Shown here piece by piece: positions 17,022 through 26,345 of a DNA stretch of 64,000 bases (the first letter of the stretch is position 1; every line of letters begins with the position of its first letter). The stretch covers positions 2,976,001 through 3,040,000 of the forward strand of contig NZ_CP071870.1 in assembly GCF_017569205.1 (NCBI RefSeq), in the 5' to 3' direction. The notes below the pieces were generated by a model. That model did no database searches and was not told where the DNA came from. It saw nothing but the letters and a program-made list of their open reading frames with translations. The translations under genes and the position numbers were made by a program. The DNA is from Propioniciclava sp. MC1595. GTDB taxonomy: Bacteria > Actinomycetota > Actinomycetes > Propionibacteriales > Propionibacteriaceae.

Positions 17022-18539
17022 ATGGGAGTGAGTGCTGTGTCGGGTTCGGTGCTGGTGCGCGGTGGGCGCGTGGTGGGCGTGGACGAGGGCGGTTCCGTCC
17101 CCGCCGACGTGCGCATCCGCGACGGCGTCATCGTCGAGGTCGGGCCCGGCCTGGCCGCCGCTCCCGGCGAGCAGGTGCTGGACGCCGCGGGCTCGTTCCT
17201 CGTCCCCGGGCTGTGGGACGCCCACGTGCACTTCCTGCAGTGGGTGCGGTCCACCACCTGGGTCGACGTCGCCGGCACCGCCGGCCCCGAGGAGGTCTGC
17301 GCGCGGGTCGCCGCGGCGCTGGCCGACCGCGCGGGCGACGACCGGGCGCTGGTCGCGTTCGGGTACCGCTCGGCACCCTGGCCGCGCGTGGGCACGGTCG
17401 CCGAACTGGACGCCGTCACCGGCGGGCGCCCCGTCGTCGTCATCGCCGGGGACGCCCACAACGGCTGGCTGAACTCCGCCGCGTTGGCGCACTTCGGCCT
17501 CGAGCCACGCACCGACCCCCTGGCCGAGAACGAGTGGTTCGCCATCTTCGGCGCCCTCGCGACCCTGCCCGGCGTCGAGCCCACCGAAGCCGAGGTGGAC
17601 GCCGCAATCGCCCGGCTCAGCGCGCGCGGCCTCGTGGGCCTGGTCGACCTCGAGTTCGACGCGGCCTTCCGGGCATGGCCCGCGCTCGTCGCCCGGGGCC
17701 AGCGGGCGCTACGGGTGCGCGCCGGCGTGTACCCCCACCAGCTCGACGAGGTGCTCGCGGCCGGGTTCCGCACCGGCGAGGGACTGCCCGGCGGTGAGGG
17801 GCTCGCCACCATGGGGCCGCTGAAGGTCATCGCCGACGGGTCGATGGGCACCCGCACCGCGTGGTGCTGCGACCCCTACACCGACGGCTCCCCCGGCGAC
17901 GACCGGGCGGCCGGGGCCCCCAACGTCACGGCGTCCGAGCTCGCCGACCTACTGGGCCGCGCCCACGCGGGCGGCCTGCACGCCGCGGTGCACGCGATCG
18001 GCGACCGGGCCAACGCGGTGGCGCTCGACGCGTTCGAGGCGACCGGGGCGTCCGGGTCGGTCGAGCACGCCCAGCTGTTGCGCCGCGAGGACATCGCCCG
18101 CTTCGCCGCCCTCGGCGTCACCGCGAGCATGCAGCCCCACCACCTCGTCGCCGACCGCGACACCGCCGAGCGGGTCTGGGCCGACCGCACCGACCGGCTC
18201 TACCTCGCCCGGTCGCTGGTCGACGCCGGTGCGACGCTGGCGCTGGGGTCGGACGCCCCGGTGTCGCCGCCCGACCCGTGGCTGACGATGGCGACCGCCG
18301 TGCACCGCTCGGGCGACGACCGCCCCGGCTGGCACCCCGCCGAGTCCCTCACGCCTCGCGAGGCGCTGGCCGCCTCGGTCGACGGGCGCCGCCTCCGGGT
18401 GGGCGACCGCGGCGACCTGGTCGTGCTCGGCGCCGACCCCCTGTGGGAGGGCGACCCCGCCGCCACCCAGGCCCACCTGCTGGCCATGCCCGTGCGCGCC
18501 ACCGTGTGCGCCGGCCGCATCACCCACAGGGCGGGCTGA
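17022..18539 (+). CDS. Amidohydrolase (YtcJ-like, amidohydrolase_3)
   Basis: A 505-residue metal-dependent hydrolase of the urease/amidohydrolase superfamily. DAHVHFLQW near residue 65 holds the HxH metal ligands. KVIADGSMGTRTAW and AVHAIGDRANAVALDAFE follow in order, then SVEHAQLL and LGSDAPVSPPDPW (the metal-binding Asp). The block order is that of YtcJ-type enzymes. The substrate is not predictable. ATG 17022 is used; GTG 17037 is an alternative. A TACGCT box ends 9 nt before the ATG. The helicase gene follows after 1 nt, suggesting one operon. Confidence 0.85.
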   Translation: MGVSAVSGSVLVRGGRVVGVDEGGSVPADVRIRDGVIVEVGPGLAAAPGEQVLDAAGSFLVPGLWDAHVHFLQWVRSTTWVDVAGTAGPEEVCARVAAALADRAGDDRALVAFGYRSAPWPRVGTVAELDAVTGGRPVVVIAGDAHNGWLNSAALAHFGLEPRTDPLAENEWFAIFGALATLPGVEPTEAEVDAAIARLSARGLVGLVDLEFDAAFRAWPALVARGQRALRVRAGVYPHQLDEVLAAGFRTGEGLPGGEGLATMGPLKVIADGSMGTRTAWCCDPYTDGSPGDDRAAGAPNVTASELADLLGRAHAGGLHAAVHAIGDRANAVALDAFEATGASGSVEHAQLLRREDIARFAALGVTASMQPHHLVADRDTAERVWADRTDRLYLARSLVDAGATLALGSDAPVSPPDPWLTMATAVHRSGDDRPGWHPAESLTPREALAASVDGRRLRVGDRGDLVVLGADPLWEGDPAATQAHLLAMPVRATVCAGRITHRAG

Positions 18540-18540
18540 G

Positions 18541-20760
18541 GTGGCACTCCCCGACTGGCTGGCCACGGCCGAGCACGTCGCGCACGTCCACCACCGCACG
18601 GCGCGGCCCGGGCGTCCCGTGGACTGGCCCGACTGGGTGACCCCCGAGGTGCGCGCGGCCTTCGCGCGGCGCGGCATCGAGCGGCCGTGGGCCCACCAGG
18701 TCGCGGCCGCGTCCGCGGCACACGCCGGACGGCACGTGGCGATCGCGACCGGCACGGCGTCCGGGAAGTCGCTGGCCTTCCTGTTGCCGGTGCTGGCCGC
18801 CCCGCCGCGCTCGACCGCGCTCTACCTGGCCCCGACCAAGGCGCTGGCCCACGACCAGCTGCGCTCGGCCACCGAGCTCGGCATCGACGGCTGGCGGGTG
18901 TCGACGCTGGACGGCGACTCCGACCCCGACGAGCGCCGCTACGCCCGCGACTTCGCCTCGTACGTGCTGACCAATCCCGACATGCTGCACCGGTCGACCC
19001 TGCCGAACCACGCCCGGTACTCCCGGCTGCTCGGCCGGCTGACCCACGTCGTGGTCGACGAGGCGCACCGCTACAAGGGGGTGTTCGGCGCGCACGTCTC
19101 GGCGGTGCTGCGCCGGCTGCGTCGGCTCGCGGCCTCCTACGGGGCGTCGCCGGTGTTCGTCTGCGCGTCGGCGACGATCAGCGAGCCGGACGCCGTGGCC
19201 GCCAGCCTCATCGGTGCCGACGACGTGGTGGCCGTGACCGACGACGGATCGCCCGCGCCCGCCCTCGACGTGGTGCTGCTCGAGCCGACCCCCTCCCTCA
19301 CCGAGACCGCGGCCCGACTGCTGGCCGGCCTCACCGAGGACGGGCAGGCGATCGCCTTCACCACGTCGCGCGTGCAAGCGGAGCTGGTCGCGATCCGGGC
19401 GCGGGAGCTGTCCTCGGCGCCCGAGCGGATCGCCGCCTACCGCGGCGGCTACCTCGCCGAGGACCGCCGCGACCTGGAGGCCGCGCTCTCAAGCGGACGG
19501 CTGCGGGGGGTGGCGTCCACGAACGCGCTCGAGCTGGGCATCGACATCGCCGGCATGGACGCCGTGGTCACCGCCGGCTTCCCGGGCACCCTGGCCGCCT
19601 TCTGGCAGCAGGTCGGCCGCGCCGGCCGGGCCGGGCGCGACGCCATCGCCGTGCTCGCGGCGCGCGAGGACCCGCTCGACGCCTACCTCGTCGCACATCC
19701 CGAGCTGCTGTTCGACCGGCCGGTCGAGCGCACGGTGGTACCCACCGACAACGCCTACGTGCTGGGCCCGCACCTGTGCGCCGCGGCCCAGGAGCGGCCG
19801 CTGACCGAGGAGGACGCCCAGTGGTTCGGCCCGTCGACGGTCGCGCTGGCCGAGCGGCTGGCCGCCCAGGGCGCGTTGCGGCGCCGCACGCGCGGCTGGT
19901 TCTGGACGCACGCCGCACGGGCCGTCGACGCGATCGACCTGCGCTCCATGCAGGGCAAGGCGGTCGAGGTCGTGGAGGCCGCGACGGGCCGCGTGATCGG
20001 GCAGGTCGACCCGTCGGCCGCCGACCGAACCCTCCACCCCGAGGCGATCTACGTGCACCAGGGCGAGACGTGGTTCGTCGACGAGCTCGACCTGGGCGAC
20101 CGGGTGGCGCTGGCGCACCGGTCGAACCCCGACTGGTTCACCCAGGCGCAGTCGGTGGCCTCGGTGCGCGTGCTCGCCGAGACCGCCTCCCGGCCGTTGG
20201 GCCTGGGCACCCTGCACGTCGGCTCGGTGGAACTCTCGAACCAGGTGGTCGCCTACCTGCGCCGCGACGCCGAGTCCGGCGAGGTGTGGGACTCCACCCC
20301 GCTGGAGTTCCCCGAGCGACGGATGGTCACGCGGGCCACGTGGTGGACCGTCCCCGACCGGGTGCTGGCCTCCCTCGTCGATGTGACCGGGACGGCGCTG
20401 CTCGACCTCGGCGGGGCAGCCCACGCCGCGGAGCACTGCGCGATCGGCCTGCTGCCCGCGTTCGTACCCTGCGACCGGTGGGACATCGGAGGGCTGTCGA
20501 CCGTGCTGCACCCCGACACCGGGGAGCTGACGGTGTTCGTGCACGACGGGCTGCCCGGCGGATCGGGCATCGCCGACCGCGGGTACGAGCTGGCCGAGCC
20601 GTGGTGGGGCGCGACCCTGCAACGGCTGCTCCGTTGCCCGTGCGAGGAGGGCTGCCCCGCCTGCGTCGTGTCCCCCAAGTGCGGGAACGGGAACAACCCC
20701 CTCGACAAGGCCGGCGCCGCCGGGCTGGTCGCGCTGCTGGTGGGGCCAGGGACCCGTTGA
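18541..20760 (+). CDS. DEAD/DEAH-box helicase with DUF1998 domain (MrfA/YprA-like)
   Basis: A 739-residue superfamily-2 helicase. Walker A is GTASGKSLAFLLPV (about 76-89) and the DEAH box is VVDEAHRYKG. CASATIS and the helicase-C motif WQQVGRAGRAGR follow. The C-terminal DUF1998 domain ends with four Cys (CPCEEGCPACV plus KCGNGNNP), the zinc-like cluster of MrfA, a 3'-5' helicase linked to mitomycin C repair in Bacillus. The GTG start lies 1 nt after the amidohydrolase stop. An orthologue near topA is conserved in actinobacteria. Confidence 0.9.
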   Translation: MALPDWLATAEHVAHVHHRTARPGRPVDWPDWVTPEVRAAFARRGIERPWAHQVAAASAAHAGRHVAIATGTASGKSLAFLLPVLAAPPRSTALYLAPTKALAHDQLRSATELGIDGWRVSTLDGDSDPDERRYARDFASYVLTNPDMLHRSTLPNHARYSRLLGRLTHVVVDEAHRYKGVFGAHVSAVLRRLRRLAASYGASPVFVCASATISEPDAVAASLIGADDVVAVTDDGSPAPALDVVLLEPTPSLTETAARLLAGLTEDGQAIAFTTSRVQAELVAIRARELSSAPERIAAYRGGYLAEDRRDLEAALSSGRLRGVASTNALELGIDIAGMDAVVTAGFPGTLAAFWQQVGRAGRAGRDAIAVLAAREDPLDAYLVAHPELLFDRPVERTVVPTDNAYVLGPHLCAAAQERPLTEEDAQWFGPSTVALAERLAAQGALRRRTRGWFWTHAARAVDAIDLRSMQGKAVEVVEAATGRVIGQVDPSAADRTLHPEAIYVHQGETWFVDELDLGDRVALAHRSNPDWFTQAQSVASVRVLAETASRPLGLGTLHVGSVELSNQVVAYLRRDAESGEVWDSTPLEFPERRMVTRATWWTVPDRVLASLVDVTGTALLDLGGAAHAAEHCAIGLLPAFVPCDRWDIGGLSTVLHPDTGELTVFVHDGLPGGSGIADRGYELAEPWWGATLQRLLRCPCEEGCPACVVSPKCGNGNNPLDKAGAAGLVALLVGPGTR

Positions 20761-20789
20761 GCCTCCCCGAACGGTGACCTCCTGGCGTG

Positions 20790-20795
20790 TACCCT
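20790..20795 (+). promoter_or_regulatory. -10 box TACCCT for the LtaS-like gene
   Basis: TACCCT ends 7 nt before the GTG at 20803. This favours GTG 20803 as a leaderless start over the in-frame ATG at 20815. Confidence 0.45.
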
Positions 20796-20802
20796 CGCAC
20801 GA

Positions 20803-22644
20803 GTGTCGGAGGGCATGTCCCGCAACTTCCTTGCGCGCTTGTGGCGCTGGTGCGCCATCGTGGTCATGGTGGCGGCGACCAGCGCTGCGATCGTGCTCGC
20901 CCTGGAGGCCACGACCGCCAAGTCCTACGGCTGGTCGACCAGGAAGTACCTCCTGCGCCTCGGCCCGGACACCCTGCTCCTCAGCACCGCGCTCGTGGCC
21001 GTCGTCGTCCTGGGCCTGTTCGGCCTGACCGGCCGCCTGCGCTGGGCGGTCCCCCTCGCGGCGATGGTGGGCGTCCTGGTGGCGACGGTGAACCACTTCA
21101 AGATTCGCTTCCGGGGCGAGCCCCTGTACCCGTCGGACTTCGCCTACGTCGGCGAGGCCGAACTGCTGATCAGCTCAGTCGGGGTCTGGACGTCCGTGGG
21201 AGCCCTCGGCGCTCTCCTCCTGGTGGGAGTCCTGGCCTGGGGCGGGGTCATGCTGCTCGGCCGCCTCTTGAGGATCCCACCGGCCGCCGGGACCGACGTC
21301 CCACGGTGGGTCTGGGCGCTCCGTGCGGGCACCGTGCTCGTCGCCGCCGCCCTCTGCCTCCTCGTGGCCGGATTCAACTCCGCGGGGAACCCCGTCAAGC
21401 AGGCCTACGAGCGCGCCGGCGCCGGCTGGGTCGCCTGGAGCCAGAACGAGAACTACCGCCTCAACGGTTTCCTCGGCGGCTTCCTGTTCAACATGCCGTC
21501 GGCCCCCATGCCCATGCCCCAGGGGTACACGCGCGAGGTGGTGCTCGAGGTCGCGGGGCGCTACGCCGACGAGGCCAGGGCGATCAACGAGCACCGCGAC
21601 CCCCACGCCTTGGCCGACACCAACATCGTGATCATCCTCGGCGAGAGCTTCATGGACCCTCTTCGCCTGGAGGGCCTTGAACTCGGGGAGGATCCGATCC
21701 CCTTCACCCGGGCCCTCATGGACGAGACCATGTCCGGGACCATGCGTTCCGTGGCCTTCGGCGGCGGCACCGCGAACGTGGAGTTCGAGGTGATGACGGG
21801 GATGGCGAGCGGCCTGTTCTCCCACACGCTGCCGCCCTACCAGGGCCTGGTCTCGAGCGCAGACCACTTCCCCTCCCTGATCGACCGCTTCAACGACGCC
21901 TGGACCACCATCGGCATCCATCCCTTCGTGGCCGACTTCTACCGGCGCGGGGACGCCTATCGCGCGTTCGGGTTCGACGAGAGCCGGTTCATCGACCAGA
22001 TGCGCACCCAGACCAAGCTCGCCGAGGCCGGCTACGTCTCCGACGCAGCCGCCTACACCGACCTGCTCGAGGACCTGCGCACCCACGAGGACCCCGTCCT
22101 GGCCAAGGTCGTCACCATGCAGAACCACGCGGGCTACGCCGGCCTCTACCCCGACCCCATCCCCGTCCTCGAGCCCGCCTCCGCCCGCGATTCCTGGGGC
22201 CTCTCGGACTACCTGCGCGGGCTCAGCCACGCAGACGCCGCCCTGGCCGACCTCCTCGCTGGCCTCGAGGCCCTGGACGAGGAGACCGTGGTGCTCTTCT
22301 ACGGCGACCACGCCCCGCCCGGCGTGATCCCCGACGACCTGTGGGACGCCCAGCCCGGCACCACCGCGCGCTACGAGACCCCGTGGTTCGTGTGGTCCAC
22401 CCAGGGCGTCCACGCCAGTCGGCACCAGGGCCTGCTCTCGCCCAACCAGCTGTGGAACCAGGTCCTCCGCGCCACCGACGCGCCCCTCAGCGGCTGGGAC
22501 GCCCTCGTGCTCGAACTTGAGGGCCACCCGCCCACCACGGCGCTGCCCGCCGACCTCGAACGCGACCTGACCCTGCTGCAGTACGACCTCGCCCTCGGCA
22601 ACGGCTGGGCGACCGACTTCGTGCTCGCCGTCCCCGAGCCCTGA
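20803..22644 (+). CDS. LTA synthase-like sulfatase-fold phosphoglycerol transferase
   Basis: A 613-residue membrane enzyme. Four to five membrane segments occupy residues about 10-200. The extracytoplasmic sulfatase-type domain follows, with TNIVIILGESFMDPL (metal/nucleophile region, although the Thr nucleophile of LtaS itself lies in GGGTANVEF), DHFPSLIDRF and LFYGDHAPPG near 490 (metal-binding Asp-His). The fold is shared by LTA synthases and OpgB/MdoB phosphoglycerol transferases that decorate lipoteichoic acid or other envelope glycans. The exact product is unknown. It is a single gene. Confidence 0.82.
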   Translation: MSEGMSRNFLARLWRWCAIVVMVAATSAAIVLALEATTAKSYGWSTRKYLLRLGPDTLLLSTALVAVVVLGLFGLTGRLRWAVPLAAMVGVLVATVNHFKIRFRGEPLYPSDFAYVGEAELLISSVGVWTSVGALGALLLVGVLAWGGVMLLGRLLRIPPAAGTDVPRWVWALRAGTVLVAAALCLLVAGFNSAGNPVKQAYERAGAGWVAWSQNENYRLNGFLGGFLFNMPSAPMPMPQGYTREVVLEVAGRYADEARAINEHRDPHALADTNIVIILGESFMDPLRLEGLELGEDPIPFTRALMDETMSGTMRSVAFGGGTANVEFEVMTGMASGLFSHTLPPYQGLVSSADHFPSLIDRFNDAWTTIGIHPFVADFYRRGDAYRAFGFDESRFIDQMRTQTKLAEAGYVSDAAAYTDLLEDLRTHEDPVLAKVVTMQNHAGYAGLYPDPIPVLEPASARDSWGLSDYLRGLSHADAALADLLAGLEALDEETVVLFYGDHAPPGVIPDDLWDAQPGTTARYETPWFVWSTQGVHASRHQGLLSPNQLWNQVLRATDAPLSGWDALVLELEGHPPTTALPADLERDLTLLQYDLALGNGWATDFVLAVPEP

Positions 22645-22653
22645 CCCCTCTCC

Positions 22654-23031
22654 CTACGCGGGAGCCCCCGTCACCACGCCCGCGTTGGCCCGGGCCGGGA
22701 ACCAGTACTCCGCACCGGCCAGGCGGAACGCACGGCGGACCTCGACGGTCACGACGAACTCCACCTCGTCGCCCGACACGCGGCACGCCACGACCTCGGC
22801 ACCGTTGGCGGTGGCCGACGACCGGGCCGCCGCGCAGGCGTCGGCGTTGTCGGTCTGCGCCCGCGCCCCGGCCAGGGCGGCCAGGTCGGCCGCCCCCCTG
22901 ACCCGCTCGCCCGTGGCCCGCGCGACCCCGCCCACCAGCAGCAGGGCGGCGATGCCCACCACGACGAGGACCGCCACCGTCACCAGCAGCGTCGCGTTGC
23001 CCCGCTGGTCGCGCCGCCCTCCCCGGGTCAC
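22654..23031 (-). CDS. TadE/G-like protein of the Rv3654c family
   Basis: A 125-residue protein, last gene of the Tad operon. After a basic start (RGGRRDQRGNATLL) comes one membrane segment (about 14-36). AADLAALAGARAQ then matches the TadG-like signature, where Asp-Leu-Ala-Ala-Leu-Ala-Gly-Ala follows the membrane helix. Two Cys (residues about 65 and 82) are likely disulfide-bonded outside the cell. This family sits at the end of the actinobacterial Tad cluster (Rv3654c in M. tuberculosis). It overlaps the TadE gene by 4 nt. Confidence 0.85.
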   Translation of the reverse strand: MTRGGRRDQRGNATLLVTVAVLVVVGIAALLLVGGVARATGERVRGAADLAALAGARAQTDNADACAAARSSATANGAEVVACRVSGDEVEFVVTVEVRRAFRLAGAEYWFPARANAGVVTGAPA

Positions 23032-23354
23032 CGCTCCTCCAGGACCTGCGCCCGGGCCACCAGCGGCCAGCTCATCGAGCCCAGCCTCAGGTGCCAGGTC
23101 ACCTCGACCACGGACGCCCCGCCCTCACGCCGGTTCACCACCTGTGCCCCGGCCGGGGCGTCGGCCGTGGCCCGCGCCACAGCGGCCGCGTCACCGCGGG
23201 CGGACTGCCGGGCCACCTCGTTCGCCGTCACCTGGCACTGGCCCAGCACGAAGGCCGCCCCGCCGACGAGGATCGCCAACGCCAGCGCCCCCGCCAGGAA
23301 CAACGTCGCGAAGGCCGTCTCCACGGTCACCATGCCGCGATCACCCCTGTGCAT
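23028..23354 (-). CDS. TadE-like minor pilin
   Basis: A 108-residue pseudopilin. It starts MHRGDRGMVTVETAFATLF. The Gly before Met-Val-Thr-Val-Glu is a prepilin-type cleavage site, with the conserved Glu at position +5, and a 25-residue hydrophobic helix follows. ATG 23354 is chosen because it puts the cleavage motif at the N-terminus. It is expected in the assembled pilus as a minor component. In-operon overlap suggests coupling with the next gene. Confidence 0.85.
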   Translation of the reverse strand: MHRGDRGMVTVETAFATLFLAGALALAILVGGAAFVLGQCQVTANEVARQSARGDAAAVARATADAPAGAQVVNRREGGASVVEVTWHLRLGSMSWPLVARAQVLEER

Positions 23355-23420
23355 CGGTCCTCCTTCCACGACCCGTGGGGCCGGACGCCGCGCGCCCGGC
23401 CCCACAGCCCCTCCCCGGGC

Positions 23421-23663
23421 CTAGAACTTGATCGGGATCGGCAGCTGGAAGGCGCTGGTGATCCAGCCCAGCAACGCCTTGAACAGCCCGCTCAGGAGCG
23501 CCTGGAACGTGTCGGTGTTGATCGCCACGACGATCGCGCCGATGAGCACGATCACCACGATGACGCCGAGCGCGTACTCGACGGTGGCCATGCCGCGCTC
23601 GCGCAGCCGGTCACGGGTGGGGAGCGGGGTCGCCTCGACGGGGGCGATGAGCTTGTCGGCCAT
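23421..23663 (-). CDS. DUF4244 protein, probable major Flp-type pilin
   Basis: An 80-residue protein. RERGMATVEYALGVIVVIVL around residues 21-40 is a Flp pilin signature: Gly, then Met-Ala-Thr-Val-Glu-Tyr-Ala with Glu at +5 and the adjacent Tyr. The hydrophobic helix continues to about residue 48, and the C-terminus is amphipathic. In Tad systems the Flp pilin is the abundant subunit. AAAGGAAG lies 6 nt before the ATG. A spacer of about 131 nt separates it from tadC, so it may have its own promoter. Confidence 0.85.
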   Translation of the reverse strand: MADKLIAPVEATPLPTRDRLRERGMATVEYALGVIVVIVLIGAIVVAINTDTFQALLSGLFKALLGWITSAFQLPIPIKF

Positions 23664-23794
23664 GGTGCTTCCTTTCGTCACGTGCCGCCCGAGTGCGGCT
23701 CGACCCAGACCTTGGGCGTCGGCGCCCGGGCCGGTGCACCGGATTCCGGGCCCTGTGGACAACGCCCGGGGGCGATGCCTGCCTGTGGATGAAC

Positions 23795-24406
23795 TCACGG
23801 GAGGAAGGCGGTGACGAGCGAGCCGAACAGGGGCACGACGCCGAGCGCGATGAAGGCGGGGAGGAAGCACACCATCAGCGGCACCACGCTCTTCACGCCG
23901 GCGGCCCGCGCGCGCACGAGGTCCTCGGCGGCTGCCTCCCTGCGCGCGTCGGCGGCGTGTTGCCGGAGCAGGCCGGCCAGGCCCAGCCCCGAACGCACCG
24001 ACCTGGCCAGGTCGCGCCCGACCTCGCGGTACCCCGCCACCGACGACAGCGACGCCCATGCCTCGGCCTCGTCGAGGCCCAGTTCGATCCGCTGCAGCAC
24101 CCCGCGCAACTCGTCGGCCACCGGCCCCGTCAACACCGAGGCCACGACACGCAGGGCCGTCCGGGTCGGGCGTCCGGCATCGAGGCAGACGGCGAGCAGG
24201 TCACACACCTGGGGCACCGAGGCCCGCAGGGTCCGGTCACGGTCCACGGCCGCGCGCCGTGGCAGCACCGCACGGAGCCCGTCCAGCACCCCGGCCGCCC
24301 ATGCCGACCACCGGTCCCGCCGCTCGGGCCCCAGCCGGGCCAGCGACGGCACCGGCACCGCCCACCACACCGCCAACGCCGCCGCGACGGCCGCCAGCCC
24401 CACCAT
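23795..24406 (-). CDS. tadC: Type II/IV secretion F-domain protein TadC
   Basis: A 203-residue inner-membrane platform protein. Membrane segments lie at about 1-20 and 175-200. Between them is the cytoplasmic F domain, with LLAVCLDAGRPTRTALRVVA and RSVRSGLGLAGLLRQHAADA, two copies of the typical F-domain helix pattern. With TadB it forms the motor platform on which TadA acts. ATG 24406 overlaps the tadB stop by one base (TGATG), so translation is coupled. Confidence 0.85.
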   Translation of the reverse strand: MVGLAAVAAALAVWWAVPVPSLARLGPERRDRWSAWAAGVLDGLRAVLPRRAAVDRDRTLRASVPQVCDLLAVCLDAGRPTRTALRVVASVLTGPVADELRGVLQRIELGLDEAEAWASLSSVAGYREVGRDLARSVRSGLGLAGLLRQHAADARREAAAEDLVRARAAGVKSVVPLMVCFLPAFIALGVVPLFGSLVTAFLP

Positions 24407-25209
24407 CACCGGCCGCCCGAACGCTCGGCCACGGTGTCGATCCACACCACGCCGGCACAGGCCAGGGCGACGCCCACCTCCAGGGACGCCCACCCCAGCG
24501 GGGACGCCGTGAGGAACGCCACCGGGTCCCCGCCCAATGCGAAGCCCAGGCCCAACCCGACCAGCGGCAGGCCCGCCATCACCCGCCCACCCAGCCTGGC
24601 CGCCGACAGCTCGGCGTCGACCACCCGGGCCACGTCCTGCTCCGCCGCCAGCCGGGCGGCCGCCGCGTCGACGGCCCCCACCAGGGACGCCCCGGTCCGC
24701 ACCGAGACCTCCCAGGCGGCCGCTAGGTCCGACAGCCCCTCGTGGCCGGCCGGCCCGAGCGAGCGGCGCAACGCCGCCGGCACCTCGCCGCCCGCACTGA
24801 ACTCGGCCGCGGCAACCTGCAACACGGGGGCATCCTGGGCCGCCTCGACCAGGGCCGTGCCCGGCACGCGCCCGACGCGCAGGAGCCCCGCCACCAGCTC
24901 GCCGGCGTGGACCACCTCCGCCCGCCGCCGGGCTCGGGCCGCCCGCGCCGCGCGCCGGACGGCCAGCAGCACCACGCAGCCCACAACCTGGGCGACCGCG
25001 AGCGCGACCGCCGCTCCCCCCGGCCCGCCGAGCACCCCGGCCGCCACGACGACGGCCGCCGTCGCGAGCGCCGCCAGCCCGACCCGCGGAGCCGCACGCC
25101 GGGGCCGCACCACGGCCGGCCGGCTCGCCAGGCGCCCCAGGCCCTCGGACGCCCCGGGCACCAGCCACCACGCCGCCAGCCCCGCGCACAGGGCGGCCAC
25201 CCACGCCAT
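24406..25209 (-). CDS. tadB: Type II/IV secretion F-domain protein TadB
   Basis: A 267-residue inner-membrane protein. Hydrophobic segments lie at about 5-20, 50-90 and 210-255. The F domain between them has ELVAGLLRVGRVPGTALVEA and AWEVSVRTGASLVGAVDAAA. It is very Ala/Gly/Val-rich, as is usual for this locus. It couples to TadA and TadC and overlaps both genes by one base at TGATG junctions. Confidence 0.85.
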   Translation of the reverse strand: MAWVAALCAGLAAWWLVPGASEGLGRLASRPAVVRPRRAAPRVGLAALATAAVVVAAGVLGGPGGAAVALAVAQVVGCVVLLAVRRAARAARARRRAEVVHAGELVAGLLRVGRVPGTALVEAAQDAPVLQVAAAEFSAGGEVPAALRRSLGPAGHEGLSDLAAAWEVSVRTGASLVGAVDAAAARLAAEQDVARVVDAELSAARLGGRVMAGLPLVGLGLGFALGGDPVAFLTASPLGWASLEVGVALACAGVVWIDTVAERSGGR

Positions 25210-26345
25210 CACGGCAGCCACCCCGCCACCCGGGGCCACGCCGGCCCGCGTTCCTCGCGCCCGTCGGCCGTCCAGGACACGGCCGGGGTGGCGGTGACCA
25301 GCCCGTCGGTGCCGGCCGCCAGGACGGCGACCTGTTCCACGCAGCGCCGGCCCGACCGGTCCCGCCGCACGTGCACGACCGCATCGAGGCCCGCCGCGGC
25401 CTGCGCGTGCAGGGCGTGCCGGGACAACCCGCCCAGCGCCCCGAGCGCCTCCAGCCGGGCGGGCACCGCGCCCGCGCTGTTGGCGTGCACCGTGCCGCAC
25501 CCGCCTTCGTGCCCGGTGTTGAGCGCCGCGAGCAGATCGGCCAGCTCGGCACCGCGCACCTCGCCGACGACCAGCCGGTCGGGGCGCATGCGCAGCGCGT
25601 TGCGGACGAGGTCGGTCAGCGTCACCGACCCGACCCGCTCGGCGTTCGCCGTGCGGCCCTCGAGGTGCACCACGTGGGGGTGGTCGGGCGCGAGCTCGCG
25701 GGAGTCCTCGACCACGACGATCCGCTCGTCGGCCGGCACCTCCCCCAGCATCGTGGCGAGCAAGGTCGTCTTGCCCGACCCCGTCCCGCCCGAGACCAGG
25801 CAGGCGGCGCGGCCGGCCACCATGCCCCGCACCAGGTCGCCCCCCAGCGGCGTGAGGGATCCCCGCGCCACCCAGTCGTCCAGCGTCAGGCGCACGCGCG
25901 CCGGCACGCGCAGCGACACGCAGGTACGGCCGGCGATGCAGGCCAGCACGGCGTGCACGCGGGTGCCGTCGGGCAGGCGCGCGTCCACGAAGGGCGAGGC
26001 ATCGTCCAGGCGGCGACCCACCAGTGCCGCAAGCCGCACCGCCAGCCGGCGCACGGCCTCGTCGTCGGCGAACCGCACCCCGCACAGCTCGAGGCCCCGC
26101 CCGCGGTCGAGCCACACCTCCTCGGGGCCGTTGACCAGCACGTCCGTCACCCCGGGCAGGCGCAGCAGCTCGTCGAGCGGCCCGGCCCCCTCCGACTCGC
26201 GGCGCAGCGCGTCCACCGTGTCCAGCACCGAGGTGTCGCTGACGACGTAGCCCAGCCAGCCGAGCGCCTCCGCCACCTCCGCCGGCCGCGCCAACTGCCC
26301 CAGGGCGCTCAGCCGGGCCCGCACCTCGTCCAGGTCAACCGACAT
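25209..26345 (-). CDS. tadA: Pilus assembly ATPase TadA (VirB11-like)
   Basis: A 378-residue type II/IV secretion ATPase that powers pilus assembly. An N-terminal helical domain leads to LLRLPGVTDVLVNGPEEVWL, characteristic of CpaF/TadA. Walker A is SGGTGSGKTTLLATML (about 200), the Asp box is VVVEDSRELAP, Walker B is RPDRLVVGEVRGAE and the His box is GCGTVHANSAG. All catalytic motifs are present. ATG 26345 overlaps the upstream ssd gene by 11 bp. Confidence 0.92.
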   Translation of the reverse strand: MSVDLDEVRARLSALGQLARPAEVAEALGWLGYVVSDTSVLDTVDALRRESEGAGPLDELLRLPGVTDVLVNGPEEVWLDRGRGLELCGVRFADDEAVRRLAVRLAALVGRRLDDASPFVDARLPDGTRVHAVLACIAGRTCVSLRVPARVRLTLDDWVARGSLTPLGGDLVRGMVAGRAACLVSGGTGSGKTTLLATMLGEVPADERIVVVEDSRELAPDHPHVVHLEGRTANAERVGSVTLTDLVRNALRMRPDRLVVGEVRGAELADLLAALNTGHEGGCGTVHANSAGAVPARLEALGALGGLSRHALHAQAAAGLDAVVHVRRDRSGRRCVEQVAVLAAGTDGLVTATPAVSWTADGREERGPAWPRVAGWLP